Part shown: positions 7,358 to 14,863 of the stretch, one piece after another
How positions within the stretch are numbered: position 1 is the stretch's first letter
How the letters are laid out: every line of letters starts with the position of its first letter
Source: Planctomycetota bacterium
GTDB lineage: Bacteria; Planctomycetota; Phycisphaerae; WQYP01
Direction: 5' to 3'
DNA length: 19,723 nucleotides
Assembly: GCA_021852225.1 (NCBI GenBank)
Contig: JAJZOA010000105.1
Coordinates: 1-19,723 of the forward strand
The notes under the pieces: model-generated
What the model saw: only the letters and a program-made list of their open reading frames with translations
What the model was told of the DNA's origin: nothing
Databases searched by the model: none
Position numbers and translations under genes: made by a program

Positions 7358-8365
7358 TTAAACACGTTCCGCGTCGCCAACGGCGTGGTGCGGCGATCGG
7401 CCTGATGTCGGCATCATGGCGTCTGGACCGCCGAATGCCGGCGTTTCTAAAATGGCTTTTACATCGCGGGCAATCTGCTGGCGCAGAGTTTCGGGACCGG
7501 CGAAGGTCTGCTGATCGCGAACGAAAATTTCAAAACCAAGGTCAATGGTCTGTTCGTAAATATCCTGATTAAAATCCAGAAGAAAGGCTTCTATTCGTCG
7601 ATCCGTGCCATGAAAGGTGGGGTTGGTCCCAATACTGATCGCGGCACGATATGTTGCTTCGCCAAGCCGTGCCCAGCCACCGTAAACCCCGTCGGCGGGC
7701 ACAAGCTGATCGACCCGCAGATTGACGGTCGGGTATCCGAGCAGCCGACCCCGGCTGTCGCCATGTTCGACCGCGCCCCGAAGTGTATAAGGCCGCCCCA
7801 GCAATGTGCGGGCATCGCGCATGCGGCCATGCGCCACCAGCCAGCGCACGAGCGAGCTGCTGGCGTTGACGAGTGTTTGGTCGGCCAGTGTGGCCTGTGC
7901 GGTGGGAACGACAATGGTTTTCCAGCCGAAGCGAGATTCGTTTTCCAGGAGGGTTTGCACTGTGCCCCGGGCACCTTTTCCGAATGTAAAATTTTCCCCT
8001 TCCACCAGCCAATTGGCTCCAAGCGATTCATGAAGCGTGCGGGCCATAAAGGCCTCCGCGCCAATATCCAGAAATTCGGAGCTGGTTTGAATCAGGATCA
8101 GGGCGTCTGGACCAAATCCCCGAAGAGCCGCCAACCTTTGGTCCAGTGTCATTAGAGCGGGACGGTGCAAACCGGGCTTAAGCAGTGTTATTGGATGAGG
8201 ATCAAACGTCATGATGACAAAGGGCCGTTCGTTGCGGATCGCAGTCTGTCGGCCAGTAGCGAGCATACGGCCGTGACCAATATGCACGCCATCAAAATTT
8301 CCCACGCACAGCGCACAGCCGCGAAGGGCAAGTGGAAAATCGACTGGATTGTGAATCACATCCAT
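7358..8365 (-). CDS. ribF: Bifunctional riboflavin kinase/FAD synthetase
   Basis: RibF phosphorylates riboflavin to FMN and adenylylates FMN to FAD in the cytoplasm. The N-terminal FMN adenylyltransferase domain has GNFDGVHIGH at residues 22-31, TFDPHP, and the ENFTFGKGARG and NASSSLVR motifs. The C-terminal riboflavin kinase domain has GYPTVNL, PADGVYGG, ISIGTNPTF and EAFLLDF. I use ATG 8365 (335 residues), since the fold begins directly after it. A TTG at 8401 would add 12 residues but sits on the predicted -35 box. No Shine-Dalgarno precedes 8365, and the promoter places transcription start almost on the ATG, so the mRNA is probably leaderless. The last 30 or so residues are Pro/Gly-rich and probably disordered. 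Confidence 0.95.
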   Translation of the reverse strand: MDVIHNPVDFPLALRGCALCVGNFDGVHIGHGRMLATGRQTAIRNERPFVIMTFDPHPITLLKPGLHRPALMTLDQRLAALRGFGPDALILIQTSSEFLDIGAEAFMARTLHESLGANWLVEGENFTFGKGARGTVQTLLENESRFGWKTIVVPTAQATLADQTLVNASSSLVRWLVAHGRMRDARTLLGRPYTLRGAVEHGDSRGRLLGYPTVNLRVDQLVPADGVYGGWARLGEATYRAAISIGTNPTFHGTDRRIEAFLLDFNQDIYEQTIDLGFEIFVRDQQTFAGPETLRQQIARDVKAILETPAFGGPDAMMPTSGRSPHHAVGDAERV

Positions 8366-8371
8366 GGTGGC

Positions 8372-8401
8372 AGTATAGGGGGATGGGCGAACAAATATCA
8401 A
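8372..8401 (-). promoter_or_regulatory. Predicted promoter of ribF-nrnA
   Basis: Read on the - strand, TTGATA (8401-8396) and TATACT (8377-8372) are 18 nt apart. The expected transcription start, six to seven bases past the -10, falls on or next to the ATG at 8365. Both boxes are good and the position is upstream of a divergently oriented operon. Confidence 0.6.
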
Positions 8402-8626
8402 ACAATCAGAAACGGGTTATGAGTCGTCGCGATATACGAAATTCAGCAGGCATCTAAGTTTCGCCTCCGCTTTCAAACGACCAAGCTAAAAGGAACACCG
8501 GAGATTGGCCGGCCAGATGGCCGCCGGCCGGGGTCGATCGGGACTATGCAGGCAAACGCCAGAAATCTGGCCGGTGGAATGCAAGCAAAAGGCGGGATTT
8601 GAAATCCACGTCGGACTCGGTTAATC
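8402..8626. other. ribF/pyrF divergent intergenic region
   Basis: No gene is supported here; the long - frame over 8473-8823 is antisense to pyrF and looks unconstrained. The region holds palindromes: TGGCCGGCCA at 8506-8515, with a GGCCGG/CCGGCC pair spanning 8507-8529, and GCCAGA-AA-TCTGGC at 8558-8571. The second has the form of a repressor operator. Whether these regulate pyrF, ribF or neither cannot be told from one sequence. Confidence 0.45.
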
Positions 8627-8639
8627 GGTTGCCGCAACC
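8627..8639. promoter_or_regulatory. Palindrome over the pyrF -35 box (possible operator)
   Basis: GGTTGC and GCAACC are exact inverted arms around a single C. The palindrome covers the whole predicted -35 hexamer of pyrF (8629-8634), where a bound repressor would block RNA polymerase. It could also be a chance repeat, since only six bases per arm match. Confidence 0.3.
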
Positions 8640-8657
8640 AGGCGACGATAATAGAAT
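8629..8657 (+). promoter_or_regulatory. Predicted promoter of pyrF
   Basis: TTGCCG (8629-8634) and TAGAAT (8652-8657) are separated by the optimal 17 nt. Transcription would start near 8664, giving a leader of about 45 nt that contains the GGAAGGA ribosome-binding site at 8694-8700. Confidence 0.55.
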
Positions 8658-8708
8658 TGCGACATTGATTTGCGCCAGGGAAGGTTGAGTTATGGAAGGA
8701 ATCAGTCT

Positions 8709-9662
8709 GTGACGCTTGAACACCGCGAACACTTTGCCGACCGGCTGTTGAAGGCCGTGGATGAAAAAAAGACCCCGCTGATAGTCGGCTTGGACCCGGT
8801 TTATGAAAACCTGCCCCCCGCACTGTTGGGCGGCCGTCCCGCAGCCGGGCCGCCGTCGCTAGCGGTCCAGATTCAAGCTATTGCCGAATTTTGTAATCAT
8901 ATTCTAACGATTGCTGCGGCGCATGTGCCTGCCGTTAAGATAAATATCGCGTATTTTGAAGCATACGGCCCAGCAGGAGTCGCGTTGTACGGGGATATTG
9001 TGGCGCGAGCCCAACAGGCGGGGCTGCTTGTGATTGGCGATGTTAAACGTGCGGATATCGGCCATACCGCCGCCCAGTACGCTCGCGGGAATCTGGCCGA
9101 TACGGTCTATTCGGATATCGGAATATTGCGGAATCCGGATTCGATTACGATCAATCCATATTTTGGGTTCGATGGGATTGCCCCATTCCTGGATATTTGC
9201 ACGGAACAAAATAAGGGCTTGTTTATCCTGCTGCGCACCAGCAACCAGAGCGCCGGACAGATTCAGGAAATACCGGCGGCGGATGGCCAACCAATGTTTA
9301 TGCACATTGCGAATCGGATTAACGAATGGGGTGCCAAACTTGTGGGAAATTCCGGATACAGCAGTGTGGGTGCGGTGGTGGGTGCAACCAGTGGAAAGGC
9401 CATTGGACAGATTCGCCGCGCGATGCCGCACACTCTGTTTTTAATTCCGGGGTTGGGCGCGCAGGGCGGCAGCCTTACAGATTGCCTGCCCGCATTTGAC
9501 CCACACGGACATGGCGCGGTGATATCCGCAAGCCGCTCCATTATTTTCGCGCATCGGGAAAAGCAGTTTAACGAGCTTCCGCCGGACCAGTGGCCGCAGG
9601 CGGTGGAACGATCGCTGCTGGCGACCAAAAAGGAGATTTCATCGGTCATCCGCATCCGATGA
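8709..9662 (+). CDS. pyrF: Orotidine 5'-phosphate decarboxylase (type 2)
   Basis: PyrF converts OMP to UMP, the last step of de novo pyrimidine synthesis. The longer type 2 form is indicated by about 317 residues and by the motifs VGLDP at 26-30, AVKINIAYFEAYG around Lys77, the catalytic array DVKRADIG (Asp111, Lys113, Asp116), and the C-terminal phosphate-binding LIPGLGAQGG followed by SASRSI. I chose the GTG at 8709 because GGAAGGA (8694-8700) lies eight bases upstream and the fold begins just after. A TTG at 8670 in the same frame lies about at the transcription start and is unlikely. murD follows on the same strand about 100 nt downstream with no clear terminator between. Confidence 0.95.
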   Translation: MTLEHREHFADRLLKAVDEKKTPLIVGLDPVYENLPPALLGGRPAAGPPSLAVQIQAIAEFCNHILTIAAAHVPAVKINIAYFEAYGPAGVALYGDIVARAQQAGLLVIGDVKRADIGHTAAQYARGNLADTVYSDIGILRNPDSITINPYFGFDGIAPFLDICTEQNKGLFILLRTSNQSAGQIQEIPAADGQPMFMHIANRINEWGAKLVGNSGYSSVGAVVGATSGKAIGQIRRAMPHTLFLIPGLGAQGGSLTDCLPAFDPHGHGAVISASRSIIFAHREKQFNELPPDQWPQAVERSLLATKKEISSVIRIR

Positions 9663-9763
9663 AAATGCAATGGGCGTAACTGCGGGTCGCCCGGTCCAAA
9701 ATACGGCAGATGCATAAACAGTTGAAACAAACACTCGTGGGGTATCGGCAAAGGCAATCGGTC

Positions 9764-11167
9764 ATGACACGGGACACAGATTTGAAAATGAATTCCCTTT
9801 CTGGCAAACGGGTGGTGGTAATGGGACTGGGGAATTTTGGCGGCGGCGTGGGCGTGAGCCGCTGGCTTTGCGCACAAGGCGCACAGGTCACGGTCACGGA
9901 CAGCCAGCCCCAGGCGGAACTTCAGAGCGCCCTGGAAAAGATTAAAGACCTTCCGGTGCGGGTAATTGCTGGTGGCCACCCTTTTTCCCTGCTGGATTCC
10001 TGCGACCTGCTGGTGGTAAACCCCGCGGTGAATAAGTCACAATCTGATTTTTATCTGGAAGCGGTTCGCCGACAAATCGCGATTTCTACGGAAATTAACC
10101 TGTTTCTGGAGCGGTGTCCTGCAACCATTATTGGAGTGACCGGAAGTGTGGGCAAATCCACCACAACGGCAATGATTCACACCGCTTTGGCGGCAATTTA
10201 TGAGAAAAGCGGCCGGGGAAAATGCTGGATGGGCGGCAACATTGGCCAATCACTGCTGGCGGATCTGGTCAAAATGACGGCTGCGGATGTGGTGGTACTG
10301 GAACTTTCCAGTTTTATGCTTGAGGATACGCCGCTGCTGAAATTTTCGCCGCATGTGGCGGTGGTTACGAATCTGGTGGGAAACCATCTGGATCGCCACG
10401 GGACGCTGGCGAATTATGCCAAGGCGAAGCAGAATATTCTGCGATTTCAAAAGAGCAATGATTTTGCCATCCTGAATTCGGAAGATCCTGTTGTCGCCGG
10501 CTGGGGTAACCTGACCGCTGGTAGGGCGTTGTTTTATGGCGTGGCTGACCGTCCGCCCCTGGAACTCGGTGTGCCTGGACGGCATAACCAGTCCAACGCG
10601 CGGGCGGCGCTGGCGGTTATTGGTGCGTTGGGCCTTTCCGAGGAACTGCCTGCTGCGTTGGCCGCGTTACGTGCATTTCGCGGTCTGCCACACCGACTGG
10701 AACTTGTGCACAGCGTCCAATTGAAACATGGGAACACAACCTACAGTGTTCAATGGTTTAACGATTCCAAAGCCACGACACCGGAAAGCGCGCTAATCGC
10801 GTTGGATGCCTTTACACCAGGCAGCTTTGTGTGCATTATTGGCGGTTATAATAAACATGCAGATATGACTAAGTTTACATATACGCTCGCGGCGCGTTGT
10901 GCCGGCGTACTGGGGACAGGGGATACCGGCCCGGCAATGGTCCAACAGGTGCTGGCACATGGGCGGCTGACGGAATCACGTTGCGTGGTAGCGAAAAATC
11001 TGGAAGACGCGATGCGGACCGCACATCAGTGGGTGCGCACCGATCCGGCGGTAAGAACCATTCTGCTTTCACCCGGCTGTGCATCGTATGGGTTGTTTAC
11101 AAATTATGAACAGCGCGGTGCCGTTTTCACCCAACTGGCACGGACATTTAATCCGCAGACCGCTTAA
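9764..11167 (+). CDS. murD: UDP-N-acetylmuramoyl-L-alanine--D-glutamate ligase
   Basis: MurD adds D-glutamate to UDP-MurNAc-L-Ala using ATP, in cytoplasmic peptidoglycan precursor synthesis. With ATG 9764 the protein has 467 residues. It shows a Rossmann-like N-terminus (VVVMGLGNFGGGVG), a P-loop GVTGSVGKSTT at 124-134, the Mg-binding ELSSF at 180-184, NHLDRHGT at 207-214, a candidate carbamylated Lys at about 222, GRHNQSNARAA at 272-282, and FNDSKATTP at 332-340. The P-loop departs from the usual GTNGKT/S: Asn is Val. ATG 9764 has AAAGG about ten bases upstream; ATG 9710 and ATG 9788 lack a site. No other mur or division genes adjoin it. The 3' end overlaps the facing GH35 gene by 20 nt. Confidence 0.93.
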   Translation: MTRDTDLKMNSLSGKRVVVMGLGNFGGGVGVSRWLCAQGAQVTVTDSQPQAELQSALEKIKDLPVRVIAGGHPFSLLDSCDLLVVNPAVNKSQSDFYLEAVRRQIAISTEINLFLERCPATIIGVTGSVGKSTTTAMIHTALAAIYEKSGRGKCWMGGNIGQSLLADLVKMTAADVVVLELSSFMLEDTPLLKFSPHVAVVTNLVGNHLDRHGTLANYAKAKQNILRFQKSNDFAILNSEDPVVAGWGNLTAGRALFYGVADRPPLELGVPGRHNQSNARAALAVIGALGLSEELPAALAALRAFRGLPHRLELVHSVQLKHGNTTYSVQWFNDSKATTPESALIALDAFTPGSFVCIIGGYNKHADMTKFTYTLAARCAGVLGTGDTGPAMVQQVLAHGRLTESRCVVAKNLEDAMRTAHQWVRTDPAVRTILLSPGCASYGLFTNYEQRGAVFTQLARTFNPQTA

Positions 11168-14060
11168 TATTTTCTCCATCTTGCCGTCGTATACCAACAG
11201 CTTTGTGCGGGGCACCAAAACCTGGTGACCGGGTATTGACCATCACAACGTGGCGCGAAGGTGGAACTTTGAAAGATGCAGTCAGGCCGTTATGTTGCGG
11301 ATGCAACGTTATAATTCGCCGACTGGCTGCCGCTTCCACTACCAGCTTGCAGCCGCTGACCGAATTGCCGGCATCATCGAGAACCACCAGACTGTTAATT
11401 CCCGGCTTAAGCCAGCAACTCGGCAGATAAAGTCCCATCGGCATGTTGAAATCCGGATAGCGGCCCAGATTATGCCCATTGATCCACATAAAACCTGCGA
11501 ATAGCGTACCAGGCGACACGCGAAGGATGGTGTGCTGACCTCCTGGATTCGGCAGCCAGGAAAATGTGGTCCGGTAAAAGCATGGAACTCCGGGCGGCGG
11601 AGAGGCTGCGGAAACTGGCTGCCAGCCTGCGGGTGCCATCGGCGATCCGATACCACCGTGAATTCGCCAATCTGTAATAATACCTTGATCAGGCAATGGC
11701 GGTATGGCGCGAACAGCTATGGATTTGGAAGCAATGCCGACAACTGGAGCATTGCCTTTGGCGACCGGGACGGCCGATTTTACCACAGATGGATGCGCCG
11801 GCTTCACGAGCACCAGCCGCAAAGGGCGGAAAAAACCTTTGTAATCAATATAGCGGAATGGTCCGACATAGCTGCAAATTTTACTGCGATCCTGGGCAAT
11901 CGCCAGAATAGCCAATTCGCTGGTACCGGCCCGCAGTTGAAGTTGAATAACCGAAGGATTTCCAAATGCAATTTTACGGCCATTCAGGAAGAAAGCGGCA
12001 TAATTGCTGACGCGCGGCACCAGCAGATGATACATTCCGGATGTAGGAATTATTAATTTCGCGCGGTACCACTGATAATCGCCGGGGTAATCACCAAAGC
12101 CAAGCTGCCTTGGGCGCGCACTGGTGAGCCAGTGGCTGTCGTTATATCCGGGTTGGGCAGGCCCATCGGCAAGTCGAACCTGCCACGGGCCAAGCTGCGG
12201 TGCCGGATTGATCTGCTTTACCGGAAGCGACTGATTCTTTGGCGGCACGAACTGTGTCCAGTTGCCATGGCGATAGACATAGGCCCAGGCGGTGGGAAGT
12301 TGCAGCGGGCATTCCGTAAGCATGCGTTCGCGCATTCCATGATTTTGCATTTTGCCCACGTACCAGGGACCGATCACAATAGATGGCGTTGGCTTATGAA
12401 GAAACCAGGTACCAGCGGCCATTCCACGGGATTCCGTCAAGATGCGAAACACTCCCTTTTTTGTGACCAGCGAATAGACTCGCGGGTGCCGACCGGGAAA
12501 CCGAATGGGCAGCGCCATCGTGATGCCGGCATTTCCGACCTTCGCGATAGAAGAAAATTCCGGCGATTTATGAAGAATAACATTGCCGGCCGCAAGGTGA
12601 AGGCGAACAATGCCCCGGGAATGAGCTGGCCCATAAACCAGCAGCGTCTGGGCACCGGCCGTGGTGCGGATTGCCAGTACGCGCGCACAAATTTCCGTCA
12701 GGTGCAACCAGGGAAGTGTTTGAAAATGAAGTTCCACTGGGAAGGTATGCCCCGGCAGAATCGTGACTGGTGTGCCACCCGGTGGCGAACATAAGTAGGG
12801 AGCGTTACCCGTATTCATGATAAATACAATGGTGCCGGCCGGACTTTTGCGGGCATACACATGAATTCCCGCCCGCGGCGTGCCCAGCCAGGCACGGTAA
12901 GGAGCGGTGGCATTCGTGCTGTTTTCCAGAACGGGCGCGAAAGACCGCGCAAAATAATTCGCCTGTTTGTAATGGTAGTACATAACCCGCAAGTCGCCCG
13001 CCTGGCCAATGGGCGAACCAAAGTCGTAGCTTGCTCGCACGGATCGACAGTTCCAGTGGGAAAAATTACTGCCCCCCACCGCCATGAAAATATTGTAGCC
13101 GCTGCCACCAAAGGCCAACACGCGCCAGACCGCTTCCAGATGCAGCTTTTCAAATATCGCATTGACATTTCCACCGCTGCGGGTTTTTACCGGCGGTGCG
13201 GCGTTATGAATAAACTGCCAGTGAAAATAAATATCGGGATTTGCGTCGCCGTAAGCGTTGAACCAGCCGCTCCAGAGTTCCGTGGAAAACCATGGAGTTG
13301 GGCGGCCCACTGAATTAAACGAGTGCACGCCGGCAGGATTAAAGCCCTGATGGAGTCCACTGAAAAAAAACGGAACGTTGATGCCGTTTTTAAGGGCCAT
13401 GGTGTGCATCCAGCGCAGATAACGATTGTTGAGAACCGCCCCCCAGCCGGGGCCATATTCATTTTCCATTTGAACCATTACCACCGGGCCGCCATGGGTA
13501 ATCTGATTTGCGGCCACCATTGGAAGCAATTTATCAAAATAAGGTGTCAGGGCGTTTATGAAAGGAGGCGTAAAGGTGCGCACCGACATGTTGGGGATAA
13601 AGCGAAGCCAGTTGGGCAAACCGCCGTTGGACCATTCACCGTTATTATATGGCCCGATGCGCAGGATGGCGTACATGTGCATTTTTTTTACAAGTGCCAG
13701 AAAGGCGCTTAGGTTTCGCCGTCCGTGAAAGGATATTTCCCCCTGTTTAGGCTCCTGATAGGCCCAGAAAATGTAGGTGGAAACCGTGTTAAACCCGGCC
13801 CGTTTCATGCGTTCAAGCCGGTCGGCCCATAAGGCCCGAGGGACACGGGCATAATGCAGCGAACCTGACGCAATAAATGTCCGCTGACCATGCAAAATGA
13901 ATCCCTTTCCATCAACGCGAATGATTTTGCCCACCGAAGCCGGCGGCGGAAACATGAGATCGTTGCCATCGGCGAATGCTGGAGTTGCAGCGGAAAGAAT
14001 AACGACCAGGACGAGAAAATGCCCGATTAATCGGTTAATAAAAGGCGAGAGCCGCGACAT
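11148..14060 (-). CDS. Secreted GH35 beta-galactosidase
   Basis: A 970-residue glycoside hydrolase family 35 enzyme that should release terminal beta-galactose. Residues 1-30 are a signal peptide with a hydrophobic core and AFA before the cleavage point. The catalytic TIM barrel (about 45-400) shows GSLHYARVPRALWADRL, the ILRIGPY...GEWSNGGLPNWL block, the acid/base Glu201 in ENEYG and the nucleophile Glu261 in TELWSGWF, so both catalytic residues are kept. The C-terminal half holds beta-sandwich domains, including a typical GH35 lectin-like end with WINGHNLGRYP. ATG 14060 has GGAG (14070-14067) six bases upstream; the longer TTG-started frame (14246) runs into the receiver gene and lacks a signal peptide. 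It lies 155 nt behind the receiver-like gene on the same strand. Confidence 0.93.
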   Translation of the reverse strand: MSRLSPFINRLIGHFLVLVVILSAATPAFADGNDLMFPPPASVGKIIRVDGKGFILHGQRTFIASGSLHYARVPRALWADRLERMKRAGFNTVSTYIFWAYQEPKQGEISFHGRRNLSAFLALVKKMHMYAILRIGPYNNGEWSNGGLPNWLRFIPNMSVRTFTPPFINALTPYFDKLLPMVAANQITHGGPVVMVQMENEYGPGWGAVLNNRYLRWMHTMALKNGINVPFFFSGLHQGFNPAGVHSFNSVGRPTPWFSTELWSGWFNAYGDANPDIYFHWQFIHNAAPPVKTRSGGNVNAIFEKLHLEAVWRVLAFGGSGYNIFMAVGGSNFSHWNCRSVRASYDFGSPIGQAGDLRVMYYHYKQANYFARSFAPVLENSTNATAPYRAWLGTPRAGIHVYARKSPAGTIVFIMNTGNAPYLCSPPGGTPVTILPGHTFPVELHFQTLPWLHLTEICARVLAIRTTAGAQTLLVYGPAHSRGIVRLHLAAGNVILHKSPEFSSIAKVGNAGITMALPIRFPGRHPRVYSLVTKKGVFRILTESRGMAAGTWFLHKPTPSIVIGPWYVGKMQNHGMRERMLTECPLQLPTAWAYVYRHGNWTQFVPPKNQSLPVKQINPAPQLGPWQVRLADGPAQPGYNDSHWLTSARPRQLGFGDYPGDYQWYRAKLIIPTSGMYHLLVPRVSNYAAFFLNGRKIAFGNPSVIQLQLRAGTSELAILAIAQDRSKICSYVGPFRYIDYKGFFRPLRLVLVKPAHPSVVKSAVPVAKGNAPVVGIASKSIAVRAIPPLPDQGIITDWRIHGGIGSPMAPAGWQPVSAASPPPGVPCFYRTTFSWLPNPGGQHTILRVSPGTLFAGFMWINGHNLGRYPDFNMPMGLYLPSCWLKPGINSLVVLDDAGNSVSGCKLVVEAAASRRIITLHPQHNGLTASFKVPPSRHVVMVNTRSPGFGAPHKAVGIRRQDGENIKRSAD

Positions 14061-14215
14061 TCCATGCTCCAAAATAAGCAATGCAGAGAGACCGTCAGAT
14101 AAACAAAGTTTCAACGCGGAATGGACTGGTCTATTGCCACTAATTTTGAAGGCAGGCGGCGTCCGTAAAGAATTGGATAAGAAAAGTTGAAGAGTTCGCT
14201 GAAGCGGTCGAAATA

Positions 14216-14662
14216 TTAAGCGCTGCGCTTCATGAATCGGAGCCAATTTCCGGAAAGCGAACCAACGGCGGCGACCAGATTGGCCGCCCGGATCGGCTTA
14301 GATAATACCACTTCCACATCCAGGTCAAACGTATTTTCATTAGGGTCCGTTCCGTCGGACTCAAGAATAGCGATCGTTTCAATTCCCTGGCTGGCGGAAT
14401 TCTGACGAATTGCGTTTAACATCCGACGGGCGTCGGGATCCGAAGCGTTTAACTTAAATAGGATTACGTCCGGGCGAGGCCGACCGGCGAACGGCGCATC
14501 GCCTCGCAGATAAGGCAGTACATCCGCCTGTCGTTTTAGCGCGATGATACGGTTGCAAATGCGGGCCTCTTCAAACGCCTTGGTCATTAAAAAGATATCT
14601 TCCGGCAAATCCTCCACGAGGAGGAAAACCAGAGGCTCAAAATTCACAGGGGACAAATCCAT
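14216..14662 (-). CDS. Receiver-domain protein with Lys at the phosphoacceptor site
   Basis: A 148-residue single-domain protein of the Rcp1-like response-regulator type. Pattern matches include LLVEDLPEDIFLMTKAFEEA (residues 14-33), PYLRGDAPFAGRPRPD (50-65) and SKPI (121-124). The acidic pair Glu17/Asp18 and the conserved Lys122 are kept, but the Asp expected in PDVILLDLN is Lys70 (codon at 14455-14453), and the switch Thr/Ser position is not clearly kept. It therefore cannot be phosphorylated in the normal way and may act as a constitutive or binding-only pseudo-receiver. ATG 14662 is chosen because AAGGAG (14677-14672) lies nine bases upstream; a TTG at 14803 would add 47 residues unlike the family. 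No DNA-binding domain and no kinase gene are nearby. GH35 lies downstream. Confidence 0.82.
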   Translation of the reverse strand: MDLSPVNFEPLVFLLVEDLPEDIFLMTKAFEEARICNRIIALKRQADVLPYLRGDAPFAGRPRPDVILFKLNASDPDARRMLNAIRQNSASQGIETIAILESDGTDPNENTFDLDVEVVLSKPIRAANLVAAVGSLSGNWLRFMKRSA

Positions 14663-14768
14663 GGAAGGTATCTCCTTTTCGCGACGACCAATGCCGAGGC
14701 ATAGATCGAATTCTTCGGCCAATCGATTGTCCATCATGAGCGTTAGAATTGTCTGCTTGCTGATACGG

Positions 14769-14805
14769 TATTGACTCCGAATTTTCAGTACGACATAAGT
14801 CAATA
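14769..14805. repeat. 8-bp inverted repeat in receiver/phosphoesterase intergenic region
   Basis: TATTGACT (14769-14776) and AGTCAATA (14798-14805) are perfect inverted copies with 21 nt between, centres 29 bp apart or close to three helical turns. Both copies contain TTGACT, a near-perfect -35 hexamer on opposite strands. It lies between divergent genes, so it may be an operator or a pair of facing -35 elements; I find no good -10 for either. Confidence 0.4.
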
Positions 14806-14863
14806 TCTTATCGGGCGACTGGCCGGTGTTGCTTGAATTTTAATCGCCGATTAGGTTAATGAC

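Noticed and set aside
8473..8823. 116-residue - strand frame in the ribF-pyrF gap
   Set aside because: It runs antisense over the pyrF start and promoter, has no ribosome-binding site or recognisable motif.
11203..13712. + strand frames opposite GH35, up to 220 residues
   Set aside because: GH35 shows family motifs, a signal peptide and a ribosome-binding site across this whole region; the opposite frames show none.
14061..14246. Longer GH35 start at TTG 14246
   Set aside because: It overlaps the receiver gene, hides the signal peptide inside the protein, and ATG 14060 has a properly spaced GGAG.
14663..14803. Longer receiver start at TTG 14803
   Set aside because: The added 47 residues are unlike Rcp1-type proteins, and AAGGAG stands nine bases before ATG 14662.
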